From contig OX365960.1 in NCBI GenBank assembly GCA_947247005.1, positions 19,654,533-19,718,532 on the forward strand: a DNA stretch of 64,000 nucleotides, given 5' to 3'. A model generated the notes under the pieces. It worked only from the letters and a program-made list of their open reading frames with translations, was not told the DNA's origin and did no database searches. This document shows, in pieces, positions 1 through 13,000 of the stretch (its first letter is position 1; every line of letters starts with the position of its first letter). The stretch is from Spisula solida. Its lineage: Eukaryota > Mollusca > Bivalvia > Venerida > Mactridae. The position numbers were made by a program, and so were the translations under genes.

Positions 1-144
1 TTATAATATAATAAACGATAGAATCTGTAAACAACAAACACACACAGATTTAGTCCACTTATAAGAACAATGACAAACTATAATATCAAGTTTATTACAT
101 ATAGTTATCTGTTTTCTAAGTCAAGTTACTTAGTCTTACTTCTT

Positions 145-342
145 GAAGGTCAATATGTCTGTTTTTCAAGGTCAAGTTAATAACTTGGTCAAGTTAATAA
201 CTCATCTGTTTTTCAAGGTCAAGTTCATAACTTATTTGTTTTTCAAGGTCAAGTTAATAACTTTTCTGTTTTTCAAGGTCAAGTTAATAACTTTTCTGTT
301 TTTCATGGTCAAGTTAATAAATTATCTGTTTTTCAAGGTCAA
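145..342. repeat. 30-bp minisatellite, about 6-7 copies
   Basis: Head-to-tail units containing CTGTTTTTCAAGGTCAAG followed by TTAATAACTT. Because 30 is a multiple of three, one frame stays open and reads FFKVKLIT repeatedly; this is not a gene. Confidence 0.9.
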
Positions 343-498
343 ATACACAAAACTCTTGGATACACACACTCCATGCATGTAGGTACTCCAGAATAAATCT
401 ATTCCTAAATCATCATCCTAGCATGCTCCCTATTATTTGAAAACCAGAATAACATTTATACTGGTACATGTATTTTAAAATATCAATTTCGAAAAGAA

Positions 499-739
499 TA
501 CCGTATTCTTTCAAATATCACTCACACTTTTATCAACCAAGAATCATAACCAAAAACTGTATGTGTCCTTTAAACACCTTTAAACGTATTCCTGGCCTAA
601 ACTAGGCTAATCAAGAAAAGCCATATTCTTTTGTCACATTTTCACAACTTTTTGTATCTGAATGTTTCTTTGTATCAATGCCTTTTTTTTAACCTGCGTC
701 CAATACATAGCTGTGTGTAATACTTGCGCAAATACGGTA
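499..739. mobile_element. MITE-like element, TACCGTATT family, copy A
   Basis: Begins TACCGTATTC and ends AATACGGTA (inverted). Internal landmarks shared with the copies at 2874 and 51253 are CTTTTATCAACCA.GAATCATAACCAAAA and TGCGTCCAATACA.AGCTGTG. About 240 bp with no coding capacity, so non-autonomous. Confidence 0.75.
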
Positions 740-839
740 AAACAAATCCTCCCAATCCACTTTCATGAGACAAACCAGGATGACAATCTAGTTATACATT
801 TACAATGACCTTAATTTATTTTACAAGATATATACTCAC

Positions 840-1017
840 CAAGGGACCCGGATTACGTTTGCGGTCATCTACTATTCGTCGTTGATCTGGAGTCTGACTT
901 GGACCTAATAACGGAGCTTCTGATCGTACGAGACTATTCGTATGTCCGTACGCTATTGTAGGTTGAGCACTATTGGTTACATGACGAGTCACAGAACGCA
1001 TTGATGGGCCTCGTAAA
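840..1017 (-). CDS. AGBL2: AGBL2-like exon 26, last exon in window
   Basis: 178 nt between TTCCTACAG and GTGAGT, ending in phase 0. It encodes [17 protein letters not shown] and [20 protein letters not shown], basic and Arg-rich. No stop is present, so at least one more exon lies left of position 1. Positions 1-839 show no further exon. Confidence 0.75.
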
Positions 1018-4000
1018 CTGTAGGAATGAAAGCAATAGATGAAAATATTTTGAGTTAGTGATAGGATACTGATACATGTATAAATCGATTAATCAGGTCA
1101 GTCACTTGTTTACATAACACTGTGCACATAACGATTGCACATGTATAAATCGATTAATCAGGTCAGTCACTTGTCTACATAACATTGTGCACATAAACAT
1201 TGCAATCCCTCTTATAATTAATGTCTTATTTTACACACACATGTAATAGTAGTATGTAGCTTAATAAGAGAATATAAAGGTATTGGTTTTCACCGTCTTT
1301 TTCTCCACTTAAAATACTTTAAAACAATAAAAATACTATGTTAAATATTGCTATGTTTGTATACAAGTGACATACCCAAATAAACAGACTATACATTATC
1401 CATATTAGTAACCGAGTTGCAAGAGGTCAGAAAAGCTATTTAATTATACTTAATCAGATACAGCATACATGCACACATATGTTAAACATATCAATTAATA
1501 CTTATTCTCGTTAAGTTAGGTACAATTAACATACAGTCATTTTTAAAACACAGAAATGTAGTACATTAAGATTACGCAAACATTAAAAATATAACATAAC
1601 TATAGTTTGGAGAATTTGACGCGAATCTCGAACTTTCATTAGCATAATTTAACAGCTAATATAGTATCCATATTTATCATCCCGTTTGGATGTTTTCAGA
1701 AGCGGGAGGTAGTATGACGAAGACGTTCGATGTGATATTACAGACACCAATCAAAAGGACCGATATTGCACGAATTTCTCGCGAAAATTTATATATTCAA
1801 TGCAATAACCTTGTAATATATTCACACATAAAGGTCAGTATCATGTCAAATTCTCTGAGCTATACAGCCAACACTAAATTACAGCATACAACATTCAGAT
1901 CAGGTGACCTTTGGTACAACATAAAAGCCAGTGCCGAATAATATGCATGAATATTCATTACAGTGACCATAAATATATAAGATACATTCATTAAAATATA
2001 TCCAACATAAGTCATTGGGAACCACAGGTTACCATCGGAACCCAAGGTCATGGGAACCAAAGGTTATGGCAAACAATTAAGCCATGGAGATTAAAGGTCA
2101 TGGGAAACCAGAGCTTAAAAGAACAAAAGGGATCAAAGGGAGCTTTAATAAAGAAGGAACCAATGGTCATTGAGAACTAGAAGTTAAGGGAACCAGGGGT
2201 TACAGGGGAACTAATTCCACAAACTTTGTCACACAAATCTCAGATTCACAATAGATTTGAAGATTTCGAACAATCCTTAAATAACAAAATATGCTTTACC
2301 TAGATACCAGCAAAGGTCGCACAATAGTATAGTCCAGTCAGGATAAGAATCCAGTGACGCAGCGGTCGAGTCAACTATAATGGTGTAAAACCAATTATTA
2401 AGGCTTAAACTGTACAAACTACTATAATTTCAATGCTTAACAAACATGTTATATTCGCTCTACCTGTTCAGACAATGGTTTTAATCTGTTTGCGTACACA
2501 TAAAATGCAACGTCACTATCACAATATCCTAACTGGACTGTATAAGCAAACTACTGACCTAGTTCAGACCTAAGTTGTGAATGTACAACAACACACATAC
2601 CTAAGGTGTTTCTTAAATATATTGTGAGCATGATGCGAGGTTGAGTGATGGAACGGCGGATGTGACGGAACAGTCGTGTTCTCTTGATGATAGGGCGTGG
2701 CTCTTGCTGTCATAGGTATCATGTTGGTCGGAACCTCATTCTCGCTGTCACTAATTTCTGAGCTACTGTTAGAGTTAGATAGAAAGCATTTACAAAGCAT
2801 TAGAACTAGAAAGCAACAAGCTAAGATCTCAGATGCCAGGCCAATTGATCAGTCTAAAAAAATGTTGTTGTTTTACCGTATTCTTCCAACTATTGCCCGC
2901 ACATTTATCAATCCAGAATAATAAACCAACATTGGATGCATCATTTACATACTGTAGTTTCAGACACATTTTATAATTCTACAATGGGTAAATCGGGATC
3001 TACATTTGTACTGTATTCTTTCAACATATATTTACGATTTTTTGCATCTGACCTTTTATTTGAGTCTTTTTCCATTGGTATTTTTTTTTACTTGCGTCCA
3101 ATACACAGCTGTGAGCAATACTTGGGCAAATATGGTAGTTTTACAATAAAACTATCTTTCGTACCAAACAATGTGCCCGGCACCTATAGGTGAGACATTT
3201 ACAATAAAATAATGCCAGTATTTTTAAGTCAAATACAAAATATGTGTGGTTCAAGCAACACATATAACGTTGACAAAAATAATGGAGGATAGATCTAGGT
3301 TTTTATTATTTTTTACTTATTTTTCTCTTGAAATTTATCTTAATAATCACTTTTCTGTAATATGTATCAACAAAACCACACATATATGAGTTTAAACATA
3401 TAGCTTATCATACAAAAAACATTTTAGTTAGTAAAGCATTATAATCCACAATTTCCCAACAACAACTTATATTATCGTGGTCAGAATAAAATTTTGAATC
3501 TTCCTAATCAGGGTAGCTGTACTATATATACCATGTGACTCTGATGTCACATAAGGCATCAAATGCAAAAACAAATTTATCGAGATTTGGAAAAAAATAG
3601 GTATTTTATTTCTTCACCGTTTTTTACAAAACGTATGCCAGTCTTAGGGAAAACATGCAAGCTTTCCTAGAAATACACGATCTCAATCAGCAGCTGGACC
3701 ATTTTATCCAGCACCCAATAAAACCTTGGACAGTGCCGGCCAAGCCGTCTTGTTTTCCTTGTTTTACAGGGTGCTGGAAAAAACATGTTCAAGCAATTTA
3801 CTGTATTGTTGGGGAATCGTAGATAGTAATATTGGCATTAAGCAGTAGATTTAATATTCCATGGTGCAAAATCGTTTACCCGGAACTCATGATCATTCTG
3901 TGCTTATCCATCGCAATATATCAGGTTTGTTAAAACATCCTTACAGTAACACACAAGGTTTCCTGAGTTCCAGGTAAATAATTTTGAACGATAATTTCAA

Positions 4001-7000
4001 TCGGTGATAGAACTGACGAAAGCTAGTAAATATTTGCGTGTCTATATAATGTGTGCATATCCTACGTTCAACATACTTCCCCGAATTCGGCCAACGCCAT
4101 AATAAGGTCTCGCCCGAAGCCGTATGAAGGTAGTGCGTATCACCAGTAGGTGTATATATTCGTCTTGTTTCAATCTTTGGGACACTCATAATAGGACTTT
4201 CATGTAAAAAGTCAAACCATACAAATACATGTACTAATGCACATCAATAACACAAAGTATACTTGAGACAAAAACCTTCAACAAGGCCCTGATCTCCCGA
4301 AATATCTCAATCTAAGCTCGAACTCAACTCTAATTTTGTCACCTATCGTTTGACATACCGGTAGTTTCCATGAGAAATTGTTCTCTAAATTGGTATAACA
4401 AAACAGAAACATTATTCATAGTTTATTCAGTAACATTTCGAGATCTCGAGCTACATATTTATCTCCAATTCAGACTCTGATTTGAGCAAAATCTCAATTT
4501 GAGATGAGTTTCCAACTTGAGATGCTTCAGGAGATCGGCACCAGGTTCTAGATTTGATTTTTATCATTTTGAGTCACCTCAACTGTCCAGACAAAGTGAT
4601 CTAAAAAGTAATTTTTTACTGATATTCATCAACTGTCCTAAACAACATGAGTCCAATGGCGATAATTCTGCAACTTTTTGACTGAGTCCAAGGACAATAA
4701 CTCTGCAACTTTTGGACTGAGTCCAAGGGCATTAACTCTGCAACTTTTAGACTGAATCAAGGGCACTGCCAATAACTCTGCAACTTTTGGACAGAGTCCA
4801 AGGGCATTAACTCTGCAACTTTTAAGTCTAAGGTCATTAACTCTACAACCTTTGAACTGATTCCAAGGGAAATAAGTCTGCAACTTTTGGTCTGAGTCCA
4901 AGGGCAATAACTCTGCAACTTTTGGACTGAAGCACATAAAGATTCACAATTTTAGGAATTAATCATACTATTATCTTTCTTAACTCAAACATATTAATTG
5001 GACGCCTCAAAAGATCATTTAAATTCAAATGATGGCTTACCTATTATTCTGAGGTGCTGTGGCCGGCAAAACTGCAGGTGCTAAATCCCGAAATGAATCT
5101 GAAGATAAAAATTGAACAAAGTATGATAATCATGTATAATTGATATACATGTACATAATATTTATATTATTTTCTTCATAACTTTTTGCATAATAATGTT
5201 ACAAAGGCAAGAATTTAAAATCTGTTGTTTGGCAATAATAACTCTGATCTACCCGATAAAATATTTTAGAATTGGGTTTTTAGCAGGGTATATCATCTGA
5301 TAAAAGTCAAGCACAGGGCTGGCATGAGGCTGAAAAAATATTGAAGGGCTTGCAGAAAAAAAATCCTATGCAAATTTGTGAATTTTAACAAAGTACAAAA
5401 ATGTAACATAATATGTACTATCAAATTACGATAACATAAATATAAATGCATAACATTTGTATTACATATAAAAATATTAGACTCATATATACCACACAAC
5501 ATGAAGCCATGCACACACTGGCATTTAGCTACATAGTTAACATTTAATGCTATTTAGACCAAAATAAATGAATGAAATACCATAAATTTGCAGCCATAAG
5601 TCGACTTCAGTCATCAGTCAAGTGTAATTACTAGCTACTAAAGAATATCACCCCAATCCCTATTTTTGATGCAGCCCCAATCATTTTTACAGAAAATGTT
5701 TTAAGACTATTTAAATGACGGAAATTGTTCAAAATCAAGACCAGGTATCAACATTTTGATAATGAATAAAATGCTTTCATCTCTCCCCTGACCCATCTTC
5801 CCTCCCCCACACCCCTTTTCTTCCCACTTTGATAGAAAATTTAGCAATTCACTTATAATGGTCTTATTGGCAGCATTAATAGCAGCATGGTATATCATTC
5901 CATAAAGGTGTAAAACATTGAGGGCTTTTTTCTAAACATTGTCACAAAACATCACAAAAAACATTCCAGAAAACATTGATTCTTAAACATAACAAACATA
6001 AACTCATTATATTACTGAAATATCAGCTAATCTAGGCAACAAAATTTTCTTTCATTTTTAATGTATAGTTATACATTTTTATAGCTTTATTATATATGAT
6101 ACTGAATTTCTCCTTTATGACCTAGAATTCTCTTTTCCCATGATTATTTTCGTGAAGATAAAAAGTATGTTTGCGATCGATTGAGGCAGTCGTAAAATGC
6201 AGGGGGGATGGTCATCCAATTTTTTCCTTTCCCAATTTACAAATGAACTCGAGGGATGAAAAATATGTTAATATGGTTATTGTATTATATGTAATACAAA
6301 TTCATTCTTTTGTATAATATATACAAGCAATGTTAGATATAATACTTCTGGTACATAAGTATATAAATGCCCTTATAGTAAATAACCTTGCATGCAATAG
6401 TAACCTTGACATCACATGACATTGTGATAAAGGTACTGCATGCAGCCTTGACATTGCTTGTAACCTTGACCTCACAGCTATATAATACCTGAACCATGAC
6501 ATTGATAAATGTAACGTATGTAAGCTTAACATTCTTTAGGACCTTGACATTGAATGTGGCTCAAACTATGCATGTGACCTTGAAATTGCATATAACCTTG
6601 ACACTAAAGAACAGATCAATTTTGTAATACATGGCTTTGTAGTGCTAATTAGCGTTTCAAATACACTAATTAATTTACATGAATTGACTAGCACTCTAAC
6701 TCACAATTCAAACCAAATTTTGTCCACAAAATGGACCACAACAAACCAAATACAGCCTTGATCATTTAAAACCATGGTTGAACTTAAGATACATATATAG
6801 TGGATTGCACGACAGTCTTGTAAATTCAATGCGATATACATTTCAATAGGCTTTAGTTTCATTTTCAACAATATAATCAATATAACGGAATAAATGATAT
6901 AAAACTGCAAACCAAACGGTAGCAAATCAATCTAACACAAAATTGATACGCCTGTATATAGCAACCCCTGCTCTAATATAGTCAAAGTTACCGAAGAATT

Positions 7001-10000
7001 TCCCAAATATATGTTCCTTATCCGGATCATAAAAAGGGCCTGAAATTTTGTACAAAACACTAAATTTAACATTTGGTAACAAACATAATTCATTATGCAA
7101 AAGTTATAGAATTTGTAGTTATGTTCAAACATTTGATTTACAAAGCAACAAAGTATGTATGACAAATGCACCAAAAAGGAACAAATTGTACAAACAAGTA
7201 AAATAATGACCAAAAGGGTAAAAAAGGACAAAGTATTTTAATATTTTATTGATTGTAATAGATGATAAAGACAATTGCATTAAAACAATCATTTCACGGG
7301 GAAAAAGTGTAAAAAAATATAATATGGGAAAAACAGAATTGGACGATATATTGTATACAAATGAAGATACAAAATAATGTATAGTTCATCATAAGGGAGT
7401 GTCCATGAAATGCATGAGGTACAGTATTACTATTCAGTGATAAATATCTACAAAACCCATGCGAAATATCTGGAGTCGTGCATCTTAGGTCAAACAACAG
7501 GCACTCTATCATACATTTGGAGAATGTTTGAATCCACAAACTTACTGGAAGCCATTATAGCCTAGGCGGCATGAAGTTGGAACCTCATTTACTTGGTGGT
7601 GAAGTTAGAATTGTATAGATATTCAATAACTCAAAACCAGTTATGCTCCTACGTTTTTTAGAGTAAAATTTCAACAATTTTTCCTAGTTCTTCAAGCAAT
7701 TCTTCAACAACAATTTCTCCAAATGTGTGATAGCATATTAAAAGCAAAACAAAAGTAGGTGAAATCATTATTTTTTCCAGACTGGTTTTCTAACTTTAAA
7801 CTATCAAGGAATGAACAATATCAGTAAATCACTAGAACCAGTCTAATTTAATTTGCATGCATTTACACCCTTACCAATATGCTCTGACAGAGTTACTTCA
7901 ACTGGTGAAAAATCTAAAAGTATGTAGATCAATATTTTCTACAAACATCTAAGTAATACGAAAAAAAAAAAAAAAGTAATACGAAGGTCACAAATGCAAT
8001 CAAATTGCAATCCAATCATCATCAGACGGCATACTTTGGTTTAATCTGGCAGGGCATCGAATGGACATCGGGTGGTCATTGGGCGACAGCCAGAGTATAA
8101 ATTTAAGTCTCATTTTACATATGCAATGCTACTCATTGGCTGGCGTCTGCATTTCATATGTTGCTTTTACACTGTTTTTCAATAATATATGGCAACTTAC
8201 AGTCATGACTCGATATAACGACACCCGATATACTGACAAATTCATTATACTGACACCATATTTGGGGACAAAAGTATTAAAACGCTCTTTGTATCAATTC
8301 AGTATACTGACATATTCGTTACAACGACATTTTTCTTGGAAACGAACAGCGTCGTTGTATCGAGTTTTGACTGTATTAATTTTCACATTTCATGCCAAAT
8401 TATTTCTACAACAGACACAAATTAAGTCTAACTGACCAATCATATGATGACTTGAACCTTTACATGTATATACCACCTTCAAACTTTGCTTGCAGGGTAT
8501 TATTGATATTGCACATACTCTTTATGCAATTTTCAAGCAGAAAAGTGATTATTATTCATACAATAAAAGTTACCTGAAAGTTAAATACTTTTATGAATAT
8601 TCATAGTTTATGTATATTCATATATTTAATTATTTATAAATATTCATAAGTATCTGTTAAATATTGATGGCAACAATGTAACATTGTCTAGTAATATAAG
8701 TACAATGCATGCATTTATTGAGTACATACTTAATAAGGGAGTAACATCTTACTGAATATCAAAAGTGATCTAAATTAACCTATGGAATGGCTTTGTTGTG
8801 AAACTCAGCAATCTGATTGGTTGTTTTTTAAGCATAGCATTCAAACTGATCAGTCAGATGGTATAAATTGACCAATGAAATGGCTTTAATTGTGAAATCA
8901 GCCACCTGATTGGTTGTTTTGTCTAACACAGCATTCAAAATATTTATAATTAGCATGTTGACATAATTTATTAATACTCAGATTTTCCATAATCACTTGG
9001 CTATTACAAAGACACAAAATTATAAACATTACAACGCTTGGTTTACATGTAATTTTTGTTAAAACTGACATCTCCCAGTAAAATGTTACTGCATGTGTAC
9101 ATTGGATTGTAGAAAAGATAAAAAAAAGTAATATGGGATAAAAATGTAACAAAATATGTTAAAATGACATATATGCCCCCTAACCACGACCTTGATCTTT
9201 CATGACCTTGACCTTTGACATAGTAATCTTAAAATCAAAATAGATCATCAACTCACCAGTCATGACCATTTTAACTTAATTACAGTTAAGGTTTGCAGAA
9301 CAAACACATGCTTGTGTTATCAATAATCATCGAAAAGCAATTTTTAATCAAACACCACTGTGACCTTGAACTTTGGCCTTTTAACCTCAGACTCAATAGG
9401 GGTCATATAACACCAATACTATTATTGAGTATCCCCAAGATCAATGAACAAGATCATATAACCAACAATTAGACAACATACTCTGACATACCAACTGACA
9501 TATGCAAAGCAATATATTTCTAACTCTTCAAAGATGGAGATAGAAAGTGGGCATAACTGTTGTACATGGAGGAACTCACATACTGGTTGGCAAAGAAAAT
9601 GATCTGCCACGTAACATAAATAATTCTATTGGTTCTGAAAAGGAACAAAAAAAATTCGAATACTGTCGTTCTGTTATTAATTAATAGTCTGTAACCTTAG
9701 TTACAAACCATGAAACAAACAGAGGTCATGGGTTACCATGCAACCAACAGGTCCTGGGTTACCATGCAACCAACAGAGGTCCTTAGGGTTACTAATGGTT
9801 GCAACCGACAGAGGTCTTGGGTAAACCATGCGACTGACAAGGGTCATGGGTTACCATGCAACCAATAATATTCCTGGGGTACCAACTGTTGCAAACAACA
9901 GATGTCCTGGGTTATCATGCAACTGAGAGGGGTCATGGGTTACTATGCAACCAACACGGATCATGGGTTACCATGCAACCAATGACGTTCCTGGATTACC

Positions 10001-13000
10001 ATGCTACTAATATAGATAGTAATGGATAACCATAGATTCAAGGGCACTGTTTTATCACAGCACTTACGGAAATCGTAAACTTATGATCAAATTTAAATTC
10101 TTTGTATTTTTTTACAGTTATAAAGCAGGCTAAATGGAGCTTCAATACTAAATATGATTCAGTTCATGAACTTCTACAAACCATATCCCTTACCAATTTG
10201 CAGTTGTTAAAAGAATTATATAAAGAATTTAGATTTGAGCGTAACTTTAAGGTTTTCGTAAGTGCTTTGATAAAACAGTACCCAGGTCCTGTTTGTTCTC
10301 CTTATAATCATACATAGAATATGTACACCAGTCTAACAGATAGGCCAAATTAGTCAAATACTAAGCTTAGCTGGCAAATAACTAAGTTTGGTAAACATAG
10401 CCATTGGAATAAAATACCACCAATATAGAACAAGAGGGTCCAAAGTGCCCTAGGTTGCTCACCTGTCGTAATAGTAATGCAGGCCCTATTGAGACCTAAG
10501 AAATCATTTACAACTTCAAAGAATCAAGTAAATGCAGCCTTTATTGCATGTACAAGGTTTTCATATTGTCGTAACCAGCAACCTTTTTATTTACATCAAA
10601 TAACCCATATTGACAGATAAGACCACAATTGTGACCTCTAGTGTCTTCATGAGGCTTTTCTATAATTTGACCTAGTGACATTGTTTTTAACCCCGGATGA
10701 CCCAATATCAAACTTAACTTAGATTGTTCTGAGATGATCATTGTGACCAAGTTTCATAAAGATAAGGCCAAAATTGTGGCCTCTAGTGACGACACAATAT
10801 TTTTCTTTGATTTGACCAAGTGACCTAGTTTTTGAAACCGGATGACCTAATAATAAACTTGACTTAGATTTTGTTGAGATGATCATTGTGACAAAGTTTC
10901 ATAAAGATTAGGCCAAAATTGTGGCCTCTGGTGACGACACAAGGTTTTCCTTTGATTTGACCTAGTTTTTGAACACGGATGACCTAATACTGAACTTGAC
11001 TTAGATTTTGTTGAGATGATCATTGTGACAAAGTTTCATAAAGACTAAGTCAAAATTGTGACCTCTCGTGCTTAAACAAGCAAATTGTTGACGGACGGAC
11101 GACGGACGACTGACACAGAGTGATCGCAAAAGCTCCCCTGTCACAAAGTGAGCTAAAAATATACAAAAGACAAACATACACAAAGATTACAATATTTAGC
11201 ATAATATATGTACTACCAATTATGTTATATATAATTAACACATCTATGTTCTAGACATCACACACAATATGTGCTTCCCTTCAACTATTGAGTTGAAATT
11301 TAATCTACACTTCTAATTGCAACATACATGTATATAATGACTAGTTTCATGTATAGTCCAGTCAGGTTAAAAAAAACCAGTGACGCAGCGGTCGAGTCCA
11401 CTATAACGGTGTAAAACCAATTATAAAGGCTTATACTGTACAAACAACTATACTTTCAATGGTTTACTAACATACTAAACTTCGCTCTACCTGTTTAGAC
11501 AATGGTTGTGATTTTTTGCGTACACATAAACTGCAACGTCACTGTCACAATATCCTAACTGGACTATAATAATACAATGTCTACTATATGTAGCACACAA
11601 CTTTTTTGGTCAATAACACATATTTAGCTCCTCTATCACACTAGTTTTTCATTGGACAGATACAACAGCAATTCTGATTGGGCAGTTCAAAACACTACAT
11701 GAGATGTTTTGATTGGACAACAGATCACAGAACTAATTTGATTGGTTAGTTCAAACACAAGAGGTGAATAGTCATTCTAATGACACAGAGTATAATCTAC
11801 ATGATTGGTCAGTTCAAATACTAATGAGAACTCTAGTTTGATTGGATGAGACATATCATATGATTCATTTGATTGGACAGTTACATGTAAGGAATGAAGG
11901 TAGGGCTTAATTTTGATTGGATGGTATTAGTTTGATCGATCATTTAGTTCAAACACTAAATATGAATATGAACTTGAAATACTAGGATGCTACATATCAT
12001 AATTATGATTAATTTGTTTTGGCAGTTAAAGTATGAAGAATTTGACTTGATCCTCGACCTTCTTTTATCATAATTTAACAGCTGACATATTGTCTATACA
12101 GTAAAGTTCCGCTAATAAGACCACTTTGATTATTTTGAAATCATGCAGATTTTTGCCAGTTTAAGGTCCCAAAGTATTAAATTTAGAACAAAAAAGGTCC
12201 GCTAATAAGACCGACTCGCTATTAAGAGCACCTTTTTGACTGGTCTTATTAGCGGAACTTCACTGTATTTATAACCCCAGTTGTATGTTTTCATAAGCAG
12301 GGTATCACGAAGAGGCTCAAGGTGTTATACAAACACAAATCTAACATACCAATATTGCACTATTTGCTTGCGGAAATTAATATATTCAACGCAAGAACCT
12401 TGTAATATATTCATGCATAAAGGTCAGGATCTGGTCAGGACCTTGTCAAATTCTCTGTGCTACACATTATAAATAAGAATAAATATGAGTCTTAATTTTG
12501 ATTGGATGATGCAGGATACCATTAATTTGATTGGAAGTTTAAGATTTTGTTTTAAATGGATGATGAAGATTATGACTTATTTGATTGGTCAATTCAGATG
12601 TTGAGGATGATGCTTGATTTTGATTGGATGTTGCAGGATAATGTTTTGATTTTGATTGGATGTTGCAGGATGATGCTTGATTTTGATTGGATGTTGCAGG
12701 ATAATGTTTGATTTTAATTGGATGTTGCAGGATGATGTTTGATTTTGATTGGATGTTGCAGGATGATGTTTGATTTTAATTGGATGTTGCAGGATGATGT
12801 TTGATTTTGATTGGATGTTGCAGGATGATGCTTGATTTTGATTGGATGTTGCAGGATGATGCTTGATTTTGATTGGATGTTGCAGGATAAGATCAGTTTT
12901 GATTGGTCAGTTCAAACACTAAGTATGAAGCTTCCCTATAACTACATTTGTTAGATATGTACTTACGAGGTATTCGAACATTTGGTACATAATATGTCCC

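Noticed and set aside
7546..7591. Possible 46-nt exon between exons 22 and 23 (CACCACCAAG acceptor, GTAAGT donor)
   Set aside because: It would shift the frame into a stop in exon 23, while exons 22 and 23 join in frame without it.
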